Positions 11,626 through 24,056 of a stretch of DNA of 64,000 bases are shown here, in pieces. The notes beneath the pieces were generated by a model that saw nothing but the letters and a program-made list of their open reading frames with translations, was not told the DNA's origin and made no database searches. The stretch comes from Benincasa hispida (lineage: Eukaryota > Streptophyta > Magnoliopsida > Cucurbitales > Cucurbitaceae): contig NC_052359.1 of assembly GCF_009727055.1 (NCBI RefSeq), positions 25,786,365 through 25,850,364 of the forward strand, in the 5' to 3' direction. Numbering within the stretch: the stretch's first letter is position 1; the number at the start of each line of letters is the position of its first letter. Position numbers and translations under genes: made by a program.

Positions 11626-12600
11626 TTGGAAACTATGCTTGCATTCTGGCGACCCTCAAACTTCGCATCTTTTTTGGTCAGGTTTTTCAATGGAAGAGCT
11701 ATCTTAGAAAAACCCCCCACAGATCTCCTATAATAACCTGCTAAGCCAAGAAAACTGTGTTCTTCGGTTACATTCAAGGGTTGTTCCCAGTTAACTATTG
11801 CTTCTATCTTTTGGGAATCAATGCTAACTCCACCAGCTGAAACTATATGCCTAAGGAATACGACTTGATTTAACCAGAAATCACACTTACTAAATTTGGC
11901 ATATAACTCTTTTTTCTTAGAATCTGTAATACCATCCTCAAATGTTCTTTGTGTTTCTCTACACTACTAAAATACACTAGTATATCATCTATGAAAACTA
12001 CCACAAACTGTTGCAGATAATGATGAAATATTCTATTCATCAAGTCCATAAATACCGCAAGAGCATTTGTCAATCCAAATAGCATTACTAGGAACTCATA
12101 ATGTCCATATCTAGTTTTGAATGCAGTCTTTGGAACATCTGTGTCTTTCACCTTCAATTGGTGATAACCTGATTTGAAATCTATCTTAGAGAACACTGTG
12201 GCTCCCTTTAACTGGTCGTATATATCATCTATACGAGCCAATGGGTATTTATTCTTAATGGTCACCTTATTCAATTGTCTATAGTCTATGCATAATCTAA
12301 GAGTACCATCTTTCTTCTTAACGAACAAGACTGGCGCTCCTCAAGGCGACACACTGGGTCTAATGTACCCCTTATCCACAAGTTCCTGTAACTGAACTTT
12401 TAGTTCCTTTAGTTCCGTTGGTGCCATCCTATATGGTGCCTGGGATAAGTGTTGTACCCGAAACTAACTCAATAGTAAATTCTATTTTCCAATCAGGTGG
12501 TAAACCTGGTAATTCTTCAGGGAACACATCTAAGAACTTTTATACCACAGGCACATCCTCAGGTTTCAGTTTCTTATCTTGTGAAACTGTTACATAGGCT
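11626..12600 (-). pseudogene. Reverse transcriptase (Tekay), broken
   Basis: The core is the frame at 11870-12328: [33 protein letters not shown], then [10 protein letters not shown], which holds the two catalytic aspartates. Before it, the GAP motif is separated by a stop near 12341; after it the thumb and connection lie in another frame (11626-11870). Nucleotide similarity to 57160-58130 in the plus-strand element continues throughout. The product would copy element RNA to DNA in cytoplasmic particles; this copy cannot. Confidence 0.85.
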
Positions 12601-13117
12601 AAATAAGCTTCACATCCCTTACTTAACAATTAACTAGCCTTTACTATTGATATTAAATTTCCTAGAAGTATTCTTTTACTACCTATTAGGGTTATTTCTT
12701 TTTTGCCTGGTTTCCTAAACACTATTTTTCTTTTAAAACAATCCATAGTAGCATAGTGTTTACTTAGGAAATCCATACATAAGATAACATCAAACTCTAG
12801 TAATTCTAATGGAATCAAGTCAACCCATAAACTCTTATTTTCAAGAATTACTTCACAATTCTTGTAATACTTATGTACAACTAGAGTATCTCCTACAGGT
12901 GTAGAGATAAACAAATCCTCATTCATACGCTCAGGCACTTTACCTATATGTAATGCACACATGCTAGATATAAAGGAGTGCGTAGCACCAGGATCAAATA
13001 ATGCATAAGTGGATTGATTACATAAAGTTATCATACCAGTTACGACATCTGGAGCCTCTTATGCTACCTGGTGTGTCATAACATATACTCTACCCTACTG
13101 CTGTTACTATTGAGGTC
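12601..13117 (-). pseudogene. Aspartic protease and gag tail (Tekay), truncated
   Basis: Frame 12630-13034 shows LFDPGATHSFIS, the retroviral-type aspartic protease active site with the D-x-G replaced as DPGA (common in this clade), and later LLEFDVILCMDFLSKHYATM. It matches the plus-strand protease at 56635-57060. Homology to the plus-strand element ends at about 13117, where an Athila-like LTR fragment begins, so gag and the 5' LTR are lost. Confidence 0.8.
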
Positions 13118-13124
13118 GTCTAGC

Positions 13125-13656
13125 ACATAGGAATAGGCTTCTCGACACTATCGCATATACACCGCATGCGTCTACGTCAAGTGTGTATAGCATGATCGCA
13201 TAGCTTGCATTGGCTGGGGTTGCCCTTGCGATTAAGCTTAATGTTGTAGTGATGAAATCCTCACCTTTTCATCTATTTGTCCATGCATTTTACTACATAT
13301 TAATGGTTGTTGCGTCTCTACCTCTCAGTCATACTTCTACTGCTTAGTCTGTTAGTTATGAGTAGGAGTAGTGCTTAGCCCATAACCCTCATCATTCTTT
13401 TATTTATTCGCTGCAAACACATTTCCGCATACCATTAAGCTATAAGTCCCTGAGTTCGACCTCGAATCACTCGAGAAACTTGCGATCTTGTTATACTTGG
13501 CGAGAGTGCAAGAAAACTTGTGATAGGAACGCGTGGTCATTGCATATAAGATTAATGCATACTTTCCCTTCGAACACATGACCACCGACGCATGAGAACA
13601 AATACATAACTTAAGACATGCATCGCATAATTGCGTTCACCAAATTTACATCATCA
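13125..13656 (+). mobile_element. Athila-like family-D LTR, 3' part
   Basis: Closely matches 4855-5382, including 'catgcattttactaca', 'gttcgacctcg' and the terminal CATCATCA. Only the last third of the LTR is present, and no primer site follows. It sits exactly where the minus Tekay element stops, so it marks the break. Confidence 0.75.
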
Positions 13657-15417
13657 CGCGCGTCCTTACCCTACTAACCTCAATGTAAGACTTGGCTAGT
13701 GTGTAGCCTCACCTTGTCTTTTACGACCAACTCTCTTCAATCATGCATGCTCTTGCCTCTACCACCATCGCTAGCCAACACCTAATGCCAACTCTTAGCC
13801 TCACGTTCATAAACTGTTCAACTAACCTCAAGATGAGCTTGCCCATCGCATACCCTTGCTCAATGCATAGCATACTCTCAGTCAGCACTTAGCCAATCAC
13901 TCCATGCCTCACGCTCATCATGCACTCAACATACCTCTATCAAACATGGCTGCCGCACACCTTAACAACCTTCAACGCATGGGCTTCCAATGCATGGGCA
14001 TTTTTAGCTTTCACACTTAACCAAATTTTCCTTACTAAGTGCCATTACCACCTTGCTACCCGAGAGCCTTAATTCACAACACTTAGAACATTTTCCTCTT
14101 TTCCACTAATTCTCACCCTTCTTCCTTGCATACATAATATTAACTTACCCTTAATCATACTTTACTCGTTAATTATCACGCTTTAGTAGGGAAATTAGGG
14201 ATCGGGGTTTATATTCTAGAACCCTAGATATTCTTTGATCAATGCATGGACTCAGCTGAATGCATGACAATGCTAATCAACATATATTCTCCCCTTGATT
14301 AACGCATGGCCCTAACCTGAAACTCTATTTTTTCATTAGAGCTCTCCTTTTGAGTCTCCTTGGAAGGGAATTAAGTTCTGAGCTGAAATGAAGTTCTCCT
14401 GGGGTATTTATAGGCCCTCAATGGTTTCCTTGTCGCACTTCCTAGGCCACCTACCATGACACATGTTTGAATGAAAATCCTAAGTGTCAGCTCCGTGCAA
14501 TGTCCAACATAAGGGTCCTTGACACCTTTTACTTATATGCGAGCTTAAGGTGTCTCCACCATGCAAAGTCCAATGCATAGGCCCTCATTGAGTTCTCATT
14601 CTGGCTTTTGCATGTCCTACTATTCATCCACCTCACCCTAGGCTCGATCGAGGCTTCATTTGGTTGAGCAACGTTTCCTATTTTTCTGTCAATCCGACCT
14701 TGCTCTCCAAGTTTTCAAATCAACATATAATAACCTAGGTTGGCCGCATGGTGGCTTCATCAATAACCCTAGATGCATCTATCATCTCCTCCATGTATCT
14801 GTAGGGTGCTTTCAATGCATGGTCCATTAGCTTCGGACGTATGGTTTCTTAACTATTCACCAACTTTATTCCTACTCACCACATAGTTCCCTATTTGACT
14901 TTAAGCAAGGGTATGCATCCACCTTACATTTTCCTCTCTTAGGTATGCATTCATTAGGGTTTTTCGGCTTCCTTGGTGAAACTCTCTCCCAAGGGTTTGT
15001 CTTATACTTCCGTTTTGCTCCTCATAGATCCAAAATTTAATCCAAAAGATCTTTTATGCACCAAACCCTAGTTCTATGCGCCCAACTCAAACCTAATGCA
15101 CCCATCTTTCTTCCACTTCCTTCTCCCATGGTTTCTAACTTCTTCTCAAAGCATAGCTTACTCCTTCCACTAAAGGCATAGTCATGTGTCTATCTTTTCT
15201 CTCCAAGCATGCGCCCACATGGCCATCTATTCGTCCAAGCTTCCATCTATATGTCCACCCTCCCCTTTTTATGGTTTCCTCCACTTGTGGTGTTTTATGT
15301 TGTCCAACGCTTTAGCCAATTTCACTTCCTTGAATGCCCTATGCGCCTATCATTGTTCGAACTCAAAAATTGATGTCGTTAATTTGACTCCAAATAAAAA
15401 AAACATTTATAAATCAA
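13657..15417 (-). mobile_element. Tekay-like LTR, family T3, minus strand
   Basis: Inverted relative to 22540-23064 plus 31667-31932. The reverse complement of 'cctaggctcgatcgaggctt' appears in diverged form near 23025-23040. A minus-strand TATA box is at 14404-14414. The right part of the same LTR resumes at 16846 after a solo LTR. The frame 15186-15446 is LTR sequence, not a gene. Confidence 0.6.
14404..14414 (-). promoter_or_regulatory. T3 LTR TATA box, minus strand
   Basis: Reverse complement CCTATAAATAC, matching 31821-31831 in the plus-strand T3 copy. Confidence 0.5.
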
Positions 15418-16845
15418 TGATGCCTACTTCTTATGCTAGCAAGTAGCATACGTGGCAAGTACGGAGTAGAACCACAGAGAGGCCAAGACGTAAATCTCTC
15501 ATAATCTAAATTTGACTGTGAAAAGCAATAAAAACAGGACTTTGTTGTTTGATTGATAGGAAAAATAAATGAAGAAGTTAAAGGGAAGAAAAGTAAGATA
15601 GATTGAGAAAGAAAGAGATCGAGCACAAGATTACCTTCGCCAGTTTAACGATCGTAAGGTTTTCTATGAATCTAATCATCGATTAATTATGAAAACATGC
15701 TTCAATTAACTACTTCTTAAGCATAATCGAATGTAGTGACAACCCATACAAAGTCTCTAATGAGAACCAACATGTCAATAATCCCTAAATGAACTAAGCT
15801 CGTTACAAAGACAATTTACTTAGTTAATTGCATTACATACTTGGATTGATTAAGACATTAAGCAAGAATCTATCCTATTGCATTTCCAATATTTAGGTTT
15901 TGTTATCAATTACGTGATCCTAGATAGCCTAGAAATCATTCCTTAAATCAAACTAAAACCTATTGTTACTGAATTAATCATGCCCTTAATGCAATTATGG
16001 ACATTAAAAACACATATATCAAAGACGAATATTACAAGAAATCGAGTCGTTAATTCATTAATCTTACATGCTCGTTCTATAGATTGAAAGAGTGAAAATC
16101 AGAAAGTAACAGAAACATGCAATACAAAAAAATCCATAAGAAATCTCAAAGTGTTCATGAAAATCCCTATAAATCGCTAAAACCGATGTCATGGCCTTCA
16201 AACAGAATCCGACTCACAATGCTAAAATTCACAATTACAACTCAAATAAAAGGGAATATTATGAGTTTTGGCCTAGAATGGCCAAAATCGAGCAACATGC
16301 TCCCTAAAACGCCCTAACTTTCCTCCCTCATAACCTTATTCAGAAAGAAGACATTTGTAATACCGTCACAGCATTGCAACACTAGGAAGAGTGTTGCAAT
16401 TCTACTACCAATTCTGCCTTCAAGCATCACAGATGTGTTGCAATAGTGGCTTCGACACTCACTTACGATAGGCACACACATGGACGTTGGCGTTGCGCTA
16501 ACCATCGCCTGCGACGCTATCTTACNACGTTGGCGTTGCGCTAACCATCGCCTGCGACGCTATCTTACGTCTGTAGCTTCTACCATTAAGCGTAGTGCAA
16601 GCATCGAAGCTATGCATGTAAAGAGCATTGTGATGCTCTAACAGGGTCATTTTGGTTATTTCCACTCCCTTCAAGCCCATGTGCTCAAATCACTTCCAAA
16701 TTCTTCATATTAACCCCATTTCTCATCGAATGGCTAATTGTACCTCTTGATTTCTCGGTACCTATAAAACAAGACAATAAATACATAAAATCCATTAACG
16801 AGCCTAAATTAAGCAAGGAAATATAGCTCCTTTTTAGAGCTATCA
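15418..16845 (-). mobile_element. Solo LTR, family E (1.43 kb)
   Basis: On the minus strand it starts TGATAGCTC and ends GGCATCA. Flanks are ATCAA (15413-15417) and ATCAT (16846-16850), a target duplication with one mismatch. The LTR start forms a hairpin: ATAGCTC and GAGCTAT around a 7-base loop (16823-16843). It interrupts the T3 LTR. It contains an assembly duplication at 16484-16568. Confidence 0.65.
16484..16568. other. Exact 42-bp duplication around a single N (assembly artefact)
   Basis: 16484-16525 and 16527-16568 are identical, with one N at 16526. This is the mark of two overlapping contig ends placed side by side rather than merged. Confidence 0.9.
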
Positions 16846-17040
16846 ATCATGATTTCTTATGTTGTCCTATGCTATGAATCAAAGTTTTATTCTCATAGCA
16901 TAGTTAGACACCTAGCCATTTTTTTTTACTCCAAACTACTATATATCCAACACTTAGAAATTTTCCATCCTACAAGGCATGGTCTAGGTACTTAGTTAAA
17001 CTTTTCCCTTACAAAGCTTGAACTCTGAATTCTTCTCTCC
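16846..17040 (-). mobile_element. Tekay-like LTR T3, remainder
   Basis: Continues 13657-15417 after the solo LTR. 'ctatgctatgaat' and 'aaggcatggt' are inverted matches of 'attcatagcatag' (22111-22123) and 'ctatgccttgg' (22020-22030) in the plus-strand T3 copy. Confidence 0.45.
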
Positions 17041-18468
17041 CACTAGGGAAATCTTGTGAGGGCTCAAGTGTTACAGGCAGACATTTGTGGCCGCATAGTA
17101 CCCATCAGCTAGTCACAAGGTATTTTTAGCTGAGTGTAGTATGCACTAAGTGGGGTGATGCGTTGATAAATGTGGAAGATGCTCTAAGTTTGATGTTAAA
17201 CCTATTCATGTAAGTTAAGCTCGAAAGGGAGCTAATGACATTAACCAAAAGTATTTTGTCAATGTCACAAAGCAAAGAATAATAGGAGAAGCCTATAAAC
17301 CGCGAGGATGTAGCCCAAGACTATGAATGATAAAGTTTATAAGTGTTTTTCTCAATAAGTACTCCAATGCATGGTTTACTTTTAAACTAGCTTTACAAGT
17401 TGTTTTAGTATGATGTACCATGAGTTTTAGTTTTATGAAGAGCTTTCTAAGAAATCATGTTTTACTTAAGCTTTACTTTGAAGCAAGCCTAGTATCATAA
17501 TGAACACATGAACGTGGCCTACATTTTCTAACTTAAAGTTTTATGAAGCATATGTTAACTAGCATTCATGTTATTATGTAAACCTTTTATGATGATTACA
17601 CTAAAAGTTTGTTTTACTGGAATGCTTAATGATCAAAGTCGAGTTTTCTTTCTGGAAGTTTTAGTTGTGATGATATGATGAGGAAACCCGATACCGAAGG
17701 ACTAAGAGAAGGTATTTGGGCCTCTGATACCTAAATGACGGTATTCAGGGCATTACCATGTGCACATAGGTATGGTTTGATATTTGTTGTGTTGAGACCA
17801 CTCCACACCAACTAAGGATTTCGACATTGGGAGATTGAGCAAAAAAGCTCTCTCTCAACTAAGGCTATATATTAATGATTTTTGTATGAGCATACAATTT
17901 CCAAGGTTTGAATGTTTTAAACATTTGATGCTTGTGAGTTTGAGTATTGAAAACTATGAAGTTTTAAATGATTGATGTTTACTTAATGTTCAATAAACAT
18001 GTTTTTAAATAGTAATTTATTGGGCTAGTAGCTCACTTTTTTCAATGTTTTCTCTTTTCCCCATGTAGCGGTCAACTTCCTTAAAGATAGCTGTTCTACT
18101 AGTCTGTCACTCAGAGTTAAAGTTGAAGCACAAGGAAAAAGGAAGAACGACTTAGGTGGTTTTGTGGTTTTATCCATATTTTAATTAGCATGTACATATT
18201 AAGGACAAGGAGAAAGTTGACGGGACGCACCATATTGTGTGTATGTAAATATGTTGCTACTTATATGTATAAATCCAAACACCTGATCAAATTACTAAAG
18301 TTATGAAATGTCTATAGGTAGAATATATGTTATGTTATGAGGTATCTAAAGATAATCTAGCGAGTGATGTTGATAGAGATAGACAGTAGTTACCATAAGA
18401 GGATTGGTAAATGTTATCTTCACATCTCTTCCTAGGATGTGAAAGAGATTCTAGGAAGGAGTGTGACA
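17041..18468 (+). mobile_element. Tekay T1-like LTR fragment
   Basis: Ends GGAGTGTGACA at 18468. It contains one diverged unit of the T1 minisatellite (17690-17715), 'attgggctagtagctcac' (18019-18036) and 'ttttccccatgtagcggtcaa' words that T1 LTRs share near 62300-62370. The left boundary is uncertain. Confidence 0.6.
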
Positions 18469-19028
18469 TACCAAGTCATTATAGGACAACCAATAAAAAA
18501 TGAGAAAAAGAGATTAACGACAACGAGATTAACAACTCATGACTTGAAATCATGTATTGCAAAAAAACATTAATAATATATCAAATAAAGCTCTAAATTA
18601 AAACGGACACAAACACAATACATCATCCAAAACTTGATTATTTTCTTTCCTCTCCAATAATCCACAACTTATTACTTGAGGCATAAATTTCTACTCGCTT
18701 TGCATTGTTTGCAAATCCAATGTGTTGTCAATCTCTTTATAACGGCAAAGACAAAAAGTAGTAAATGGTAAACTATCACGTTTCAACTTTCATCTTTTCC
18801 AATCATGCGTTTAAATCAACTATAAAGCATTAATCCTTGATGTCACGATCCCAAATTATAGAATTTAGCCAATTAGAAAAGATCGTGCAAGAGATCAAGT
18901 ATATATGTACTCTCGTACTTTTAAATAAATATTTGAACAAAATTTCAGCAACATGATAAACAAAAATGAAATTCCAACAACTATTTAGGAATTAGATTTC
19001 GTAATATAGAATTCACTAACCATTGTTA
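18469..19028. other. Unassigned AT-rich interval
   Basis: No element, gene or RNA is recognisable. Confidence 0.5.
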
Positions 19029-19260
19029 TGTTAAGACTCCTCTCATTGTCAATTGGTCTTGAGATGGAACTTCATACTATCTAATATGGTATCAGAGCCC
19101 ATAAAGTCCAAATGGGTGATGTCGGTCCAATAAGAAAAAATTGTGATCGGATCAAAATTGGTGAACCCAAAAGAGGCACCATCTTGAGGGAGCATGTTGA
19201 GACTCCTCTTATTATCGATTTTGATAAGTGAAGCCTCATGTCTCGGCATGCATACCACAA
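19029..19260 (+). mobile_element. TRIM-like miniature LTR element, degraded
   Basis: TGTTAAGACTCC (19029) opens a short LTR that runs to the primer binding site TGGTATCAGAGCC (19087-19099). A purine run TTGAGGGAGCA leads to a second TGTTGAGACTCC at 19195. The internal part is 108 bp, which fits terminal-repeat retrotransposons in miniature. The two LTR copies match well only over about the first 25 bp, so at least one is truncated or diverged. Confidence 0.5.
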
Positions 19261-21822
19261 TGTAATGAAATTCAAAAGAAAAACCGTAGACCTTGAACCT
19301 TAAGACTGCAACCGGCAACTATAACACATAGGAAAATTACAAAATATCAAAACTACTATCACATCAATTCAATGTCGAGAGAACTTACATCGTGTTCATG
19401 AAGACTACAACCTTCATTAATTCCACTACCCTTTTTTTTTCTACCTTCTATTCTCCTTTTGATTAGAGGAATAAGAAAAGTATTTAACTTTGAGAAGAAA
19501 CTATACCATGTTTGTCAAAAGAATTGTAATGGTACACATATTCTACTAAAAAAGAAGGAAACAAAGAACTATACATATTCTCCTCAAAATAAACAAGAAC
19601 TTGTTTCATAATATGATTTTTCAAAACAAAATTCACAAACTCACAATTGAAAACTAAGTCACAAAAGTACAAAAGAACTTAGTAGATTCCATCCCTTCAA
19701 ATGGTTGGCACGAGCTTTGTACCTCATTTTGAGAAGGAATTAGACTATGGAAAGAGTAAAAGAAAGATAATAACGTGATGAGGAAGGTATTGTTCTTTGG
19801 TAAGGAATTAGATTATGCGTAACTTAAATCTTTTCAAATAAATCAACTCCTCTCTAAAGTATCTACATCTACAGAACCCATAAAATATATAAAATTAAAA
19901 TTTGGGAAACACCCTTCATATTATGCTTCCTTTTTCTTTGGCTTTGCTACGAATGGACATACATAATAGGTGAAAAGAAAAGGAATGATAGAGATCAATC
20001 ATCTTTGAAGCAAAGACCAACAACATGAATCTTCAACTTCTCGACAAGAAAAAGGAATCAAAACCTTAAATTGTCGTTGTTCAAAAACCCCGAGTTGAAA
20101 AGGAAAACTCAATCAACAAACGAAAAAAATCCTCAAATGAGGCAAACAAAAATTAAAATAACTAAGAAAATCTTTTTCTCTAACCAAATTTGTCCTCCTG
20201 TACCGAGAATAAAAAACTAGAGAGGATACCAACTTGAGTCGCACGACAGAAAAATGAAATATAGTAAATAAAATTTGAGAGATTACTCCTATAAAATTAA
20301 TGTTTACAAACTAATTAATTATGAATAGAAACTAGGGTTGAATCCTACACTGGTACACATCTCCTAAAGATAGCTGTAAGAACTAATATGGTATATTTAA
20401 ATGAAATAGACCTCCAAAAGCGATGTAGATCACCGCAAATCATAAGTTCAAAATAGTTTTTGAAACAAATAGTGTACGTTCGAATTAAAAGAATACAAAT
20501 AATGACATTAATCCATTTTCAAAAGTTTTATAAAATAAAAATTTTAAATGTGTCATCCATATTTCTGTCGTTATTTGTGTTATTTCGAGTTTAACTATGT
20601 CTATTTTTTCAACGTAAAGATGATACTTAAAGAGATAACTTATCACATAAATTTATGTATCGATTCTCTATTCTTTTACGTTATTTTATATTCTTTCATG
20701 GTTAGATTTTGTAACATCCTCCGTCGGCCCACTTCCTGTCCAAAACAAACTTCTTTTTACACTTTTTCAATCCTCACAAAGTGGGTAACCTACAACGTCC
20801 AGATGTCTTCTCCCAAATCTTTGAAAGTCCACCTCCTACTTGAGCGGGAAAATCCCCACCTTAAATAAGTTTGCCGCTCCAAAATCCTATAATTTATTAT
20901 TCTTTACTTTTATTTATTTAAATTTTTTTTCCAAAATAATTCCACTTAAACTTATTAAAAACAACTTTACTTCAACCCGATTAATTTATTTTTTAATTCA
21001 TCTAAATAAACCCTTTTCAATAATACACAACTTCACATAATTCATCTATTTTCTAAATTAAACTTTTCTTACTAACTAACCAATTCACCTTAAATTAATT
21101 TTTATTCTCAAACGCAACTATTAAAATCTATTTAATTTCGAGCTAAGAGAGTTTAGAAGTCCTTACATAAAGGATCTAGTTCTTTTATGTAAACGGCGTA
21201 CCTAGCGAACGATGGAGTTGCTTGATTGGGAGAGTTGCTAGAATGATGAAGATGGAGAAGATTTAGCCGCAAGAGGTGCATGTGAATTGCAAAATAGGGT
21301 TGGAGGAAAAAATGTAACATTAGGTCTTTTATTAATATACAAGTGCGCCCCTTAATTTTTCCCTTCTCGCTTTTTGTTCACTTTGAATAGCTTTTTCAAC
21401 TAAAAGTGTATTAAAATGCTATTAAAAGGGACATTTGTTGTAGTGCACTTTGCTTTACACGCTTCACTTTCATTGTCTACACAAATTCCCCCTTTTTACT
21501 AATTGACGTTGTGAAACATTTCTCGAGCTTTCCTGTTGTTCAACTTGATCTTATTGCTAACACTATTCGGTTTTAGTAGTGGTCATATAGTATTTGATTC
21601 CTAGAACCCTTGATAAGTTCTCTCTTCATGCATCAAATGTTAAAAATCTCATTAAATAAATCATATGTTTTGTTTACTTCACATTTACAAGTGATCTGTT
21701 ATCTTTAGAATTAAGGCTAGAGTCACAATCATGTATCCTATCATCCATTTTTTAGTTGTTTCTATGTTTGCATGAGAACTAACAAGAATAAGGTTGGGAA
21801 TAATTTGATAGCACCATAAAAT
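19261..21822. other. Unassigned AT-rich interval
   Basis: I find no retroelement similarity, RNA gene or plausible protein. The longest frames (about 100 residues, for example 20548-20868) are low-complexity and unsupported. It may be older intergenic DNA, or elements too decayed to recognise. Confidence 0.5.
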
Positions 21823-21967
21823 TATTGTCTTACTCAACCTAACAAACAATACTTACGGTATATTTTCTTTTAATTTCCAATTATGATAACAAACAATACT
21901 TACGGTATATTGGAAATTAAAAGAAAATATACCGTAAGTATTGTTTGTTAGGTTGAGTAAGACAATA
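21823..21967. repeat. Perfect 59-bp inverted repeat with 27-bp spacer
   Basis: Arms 21823-21881 and 21909-21967 are exact reverse complements. The spacer holds most of a 24-bp direct copy (21888-21911) of part of the left arm (21841-21864). The structure adjoins the start of the plus-strand T3 LTR fragment. It may be a natural template-switch product or an assembly fold-back. Confidence 0.9.
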
Positions 21968-21977
21968 CTTTTAATTG

Positions 21978-23064
21978 GAACCCAAGCTGTCCTTGGAAGG
22001 GAAAATAATGTCCCTAAACTATGCCTTGGGTTAAAAAATACATGTTGAGAACCCAAGCTGAAAATTTGGAGGGCAGAATCTTGGCTAAATGTTCAAATTA
22101 TACTATGAAAGTAAGAGTTGAATTCATAGCATAGGAGTAAATGAAGGCCCTGGACGCATAAGCGCAAAGTAAACGCATCCTAAAAGGAGTTTTGGACAAC
22201 CGTGGATGTTTAGGGGATGAAGAAAGTTATGCTATAAAGGGAGTAGAGTAAACCATGCGTTGAACAACTAGGTGAACGCGTAGGATACCCTCAATGACGC
22301 ATAAGGAAGGTTTCATGGGACATAAGGTATTCTGGGAGAGGAATTAGCTAAGTGTTGGACCACATAGGGCACCCTGTGCAAAGGAAACCCTTAAGAGGGA
22401 AGGGTTGGACGCATGGTTGGGGAAATTAGAACATCCAAGATCATATGGACGCATCCTTGGAAGGGAAAATAAAACAAGGAGAACATATGGCTAAGTCCTT
22501 AAGTATGGAAGGTAGACTATGCATAGAAGGAGAAATAGGAACCAAAGGAGAAGAAAGAAGAATAAGAGTTGGTGCATAAGGCAATGATGGGCGCATGAAG
22601 ACCCTGTTGGCACATAGAAAGACTCAAGCATTCCATTAGGACCCTAAGAGAAGCAAGATGGAAGCATGAGACAAACCCTTAGAAGGGAAGCTACACCAAG
22701 GAAGCCCAAAACCCTAGATGGACACATGATTGAGGAAGATGGGCACATGTTTGGGGAAGATGGGTGCATGCTTGTGGTTAAGGCTCAAGAGGAAGCTATG
22801 AGTTGAATTAAGGGTTGAATTGAAAAACCAAATATCCAAATCTAAGGGAGCATGCATTGAGAATACTACCATAGATACATGGGGGAAGTGTTGGACATAT
22901 GGATGTTGGTTTTGAAGTAACTATGTGCCTAACCTAGGTTACATGCATTGGTGAGAGAAAAATTAGAGAACAAGGTCGAATTGACAACAAAATGGAGTAC
23001 GCGGCTCTACCAAATGAAGCACTGGTCGAGCCTAGGATGAGGTGGACGCATATTAGGGCATGCG
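21978..23064 (+). mobile_element. Tekay-like LTR, family T3, left part
   Basis: Inverted homolog of 14600-15417 and 16846-17040. It breaks off at about 23064 where an Athila-like LTR begins, and resumes at 31667, so it was the target of that insertion. Words such as 'acgcat' and 'gcgcatg' are frequent. No coding potential. Confidence 0.6.
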
Positions 23065-24056
23065 TATCATCGCAATCATCCTAGTAGTATCGCAAATCAT
23101 CGCAATCATCCATGCGTTGTATGACATAAGAAGATTAATTTTATTCATTCATATTCATACATGCGTTACAAGTTTATGATGAGCTATTAATATTCATATT
23201 CATATTTATTGCGATGATATGCAATACTACTTCTAGATATGCGTTATTAATGAATGTTCTTATAGCATGCTATGTGTTGTCACAAGTTTCCTTGAATTAA
23301 AACCAAGTATAATTTCACTGCAAGTGTCTCGGTGTGATCCGAGGTCGAACACGGGGATTGTTTTAGGTTAATTGTGTTATATTTGTGATATATGCGACCG
23401 GGAGTTTTTTTTCAAATTAATAAAAGTGTTGTTTGTACATGCGATAAAGTAAATTGTGCAGTAAAGTAAAGATAAACGATAAAAATGCGGTAATAAAGTA
23501 AATTACGATAAAATAAACCTAAGCTATGATGGTACAAGATACAAGTTACATGATAGAAGATACCGAGGTTAAGACTGACTGTGAAGGATATACAAAGATC
23601 GTGTTATGTGATGGCAAGGCTTATGTGTGAAATAGAAAGAGAAAGGATAATTAATATAAACAATGCAAGTTTCTTAATTGCATTTAAGATATAAGTACGA
23701 TTCCGCTTTCTATTTGCGTACACCTCTCAGTGATCGGCCGTGTTTCCCATATCTTTATGGTGAAACAGGGACAAACGTAGTGAACGCAAGGTTGCTTCCA
23801 TCTCTGGAAGTACTTCTCGCTTTAGTTAATGCGTTCTTCTAACCTTCTCTCGACAAATCAGAATGGCATTTTCGCTTTTGCTCTCACAAGTGAAGATGTC
23901 GTCTAGCATGCATTAGCTAAACATCTTTATTTCTTTAGCACAGATTAAGTTACTTTTTTAATTCATATTAATCACCAAGGGATTAAGAAAACATCGTGGA
24001 GAAAGTTATTAATGGAGGAATGGAAATAGACAGAGAAGTGGAAATGGAAATGATCA
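23065..24056 (-). mobile_element. Family-B Athila-like 3' LTR, first part
   Basis: Matches 29887-30726 and continues at 26721 after an inserted solo LTR; the two parts together (about 1.92 kb) equal the length of the partner LTR (29706-31666). A 97-bp segment (23089-23185) is inverted relative to the partner. The left edge is approximate. Confidence 0.7.

Noticed and set aside
15186..15626. 86- and 70-residue frames
   Set aside because: Part of T3 and family-E LTRs and spanning their junction; no domain.
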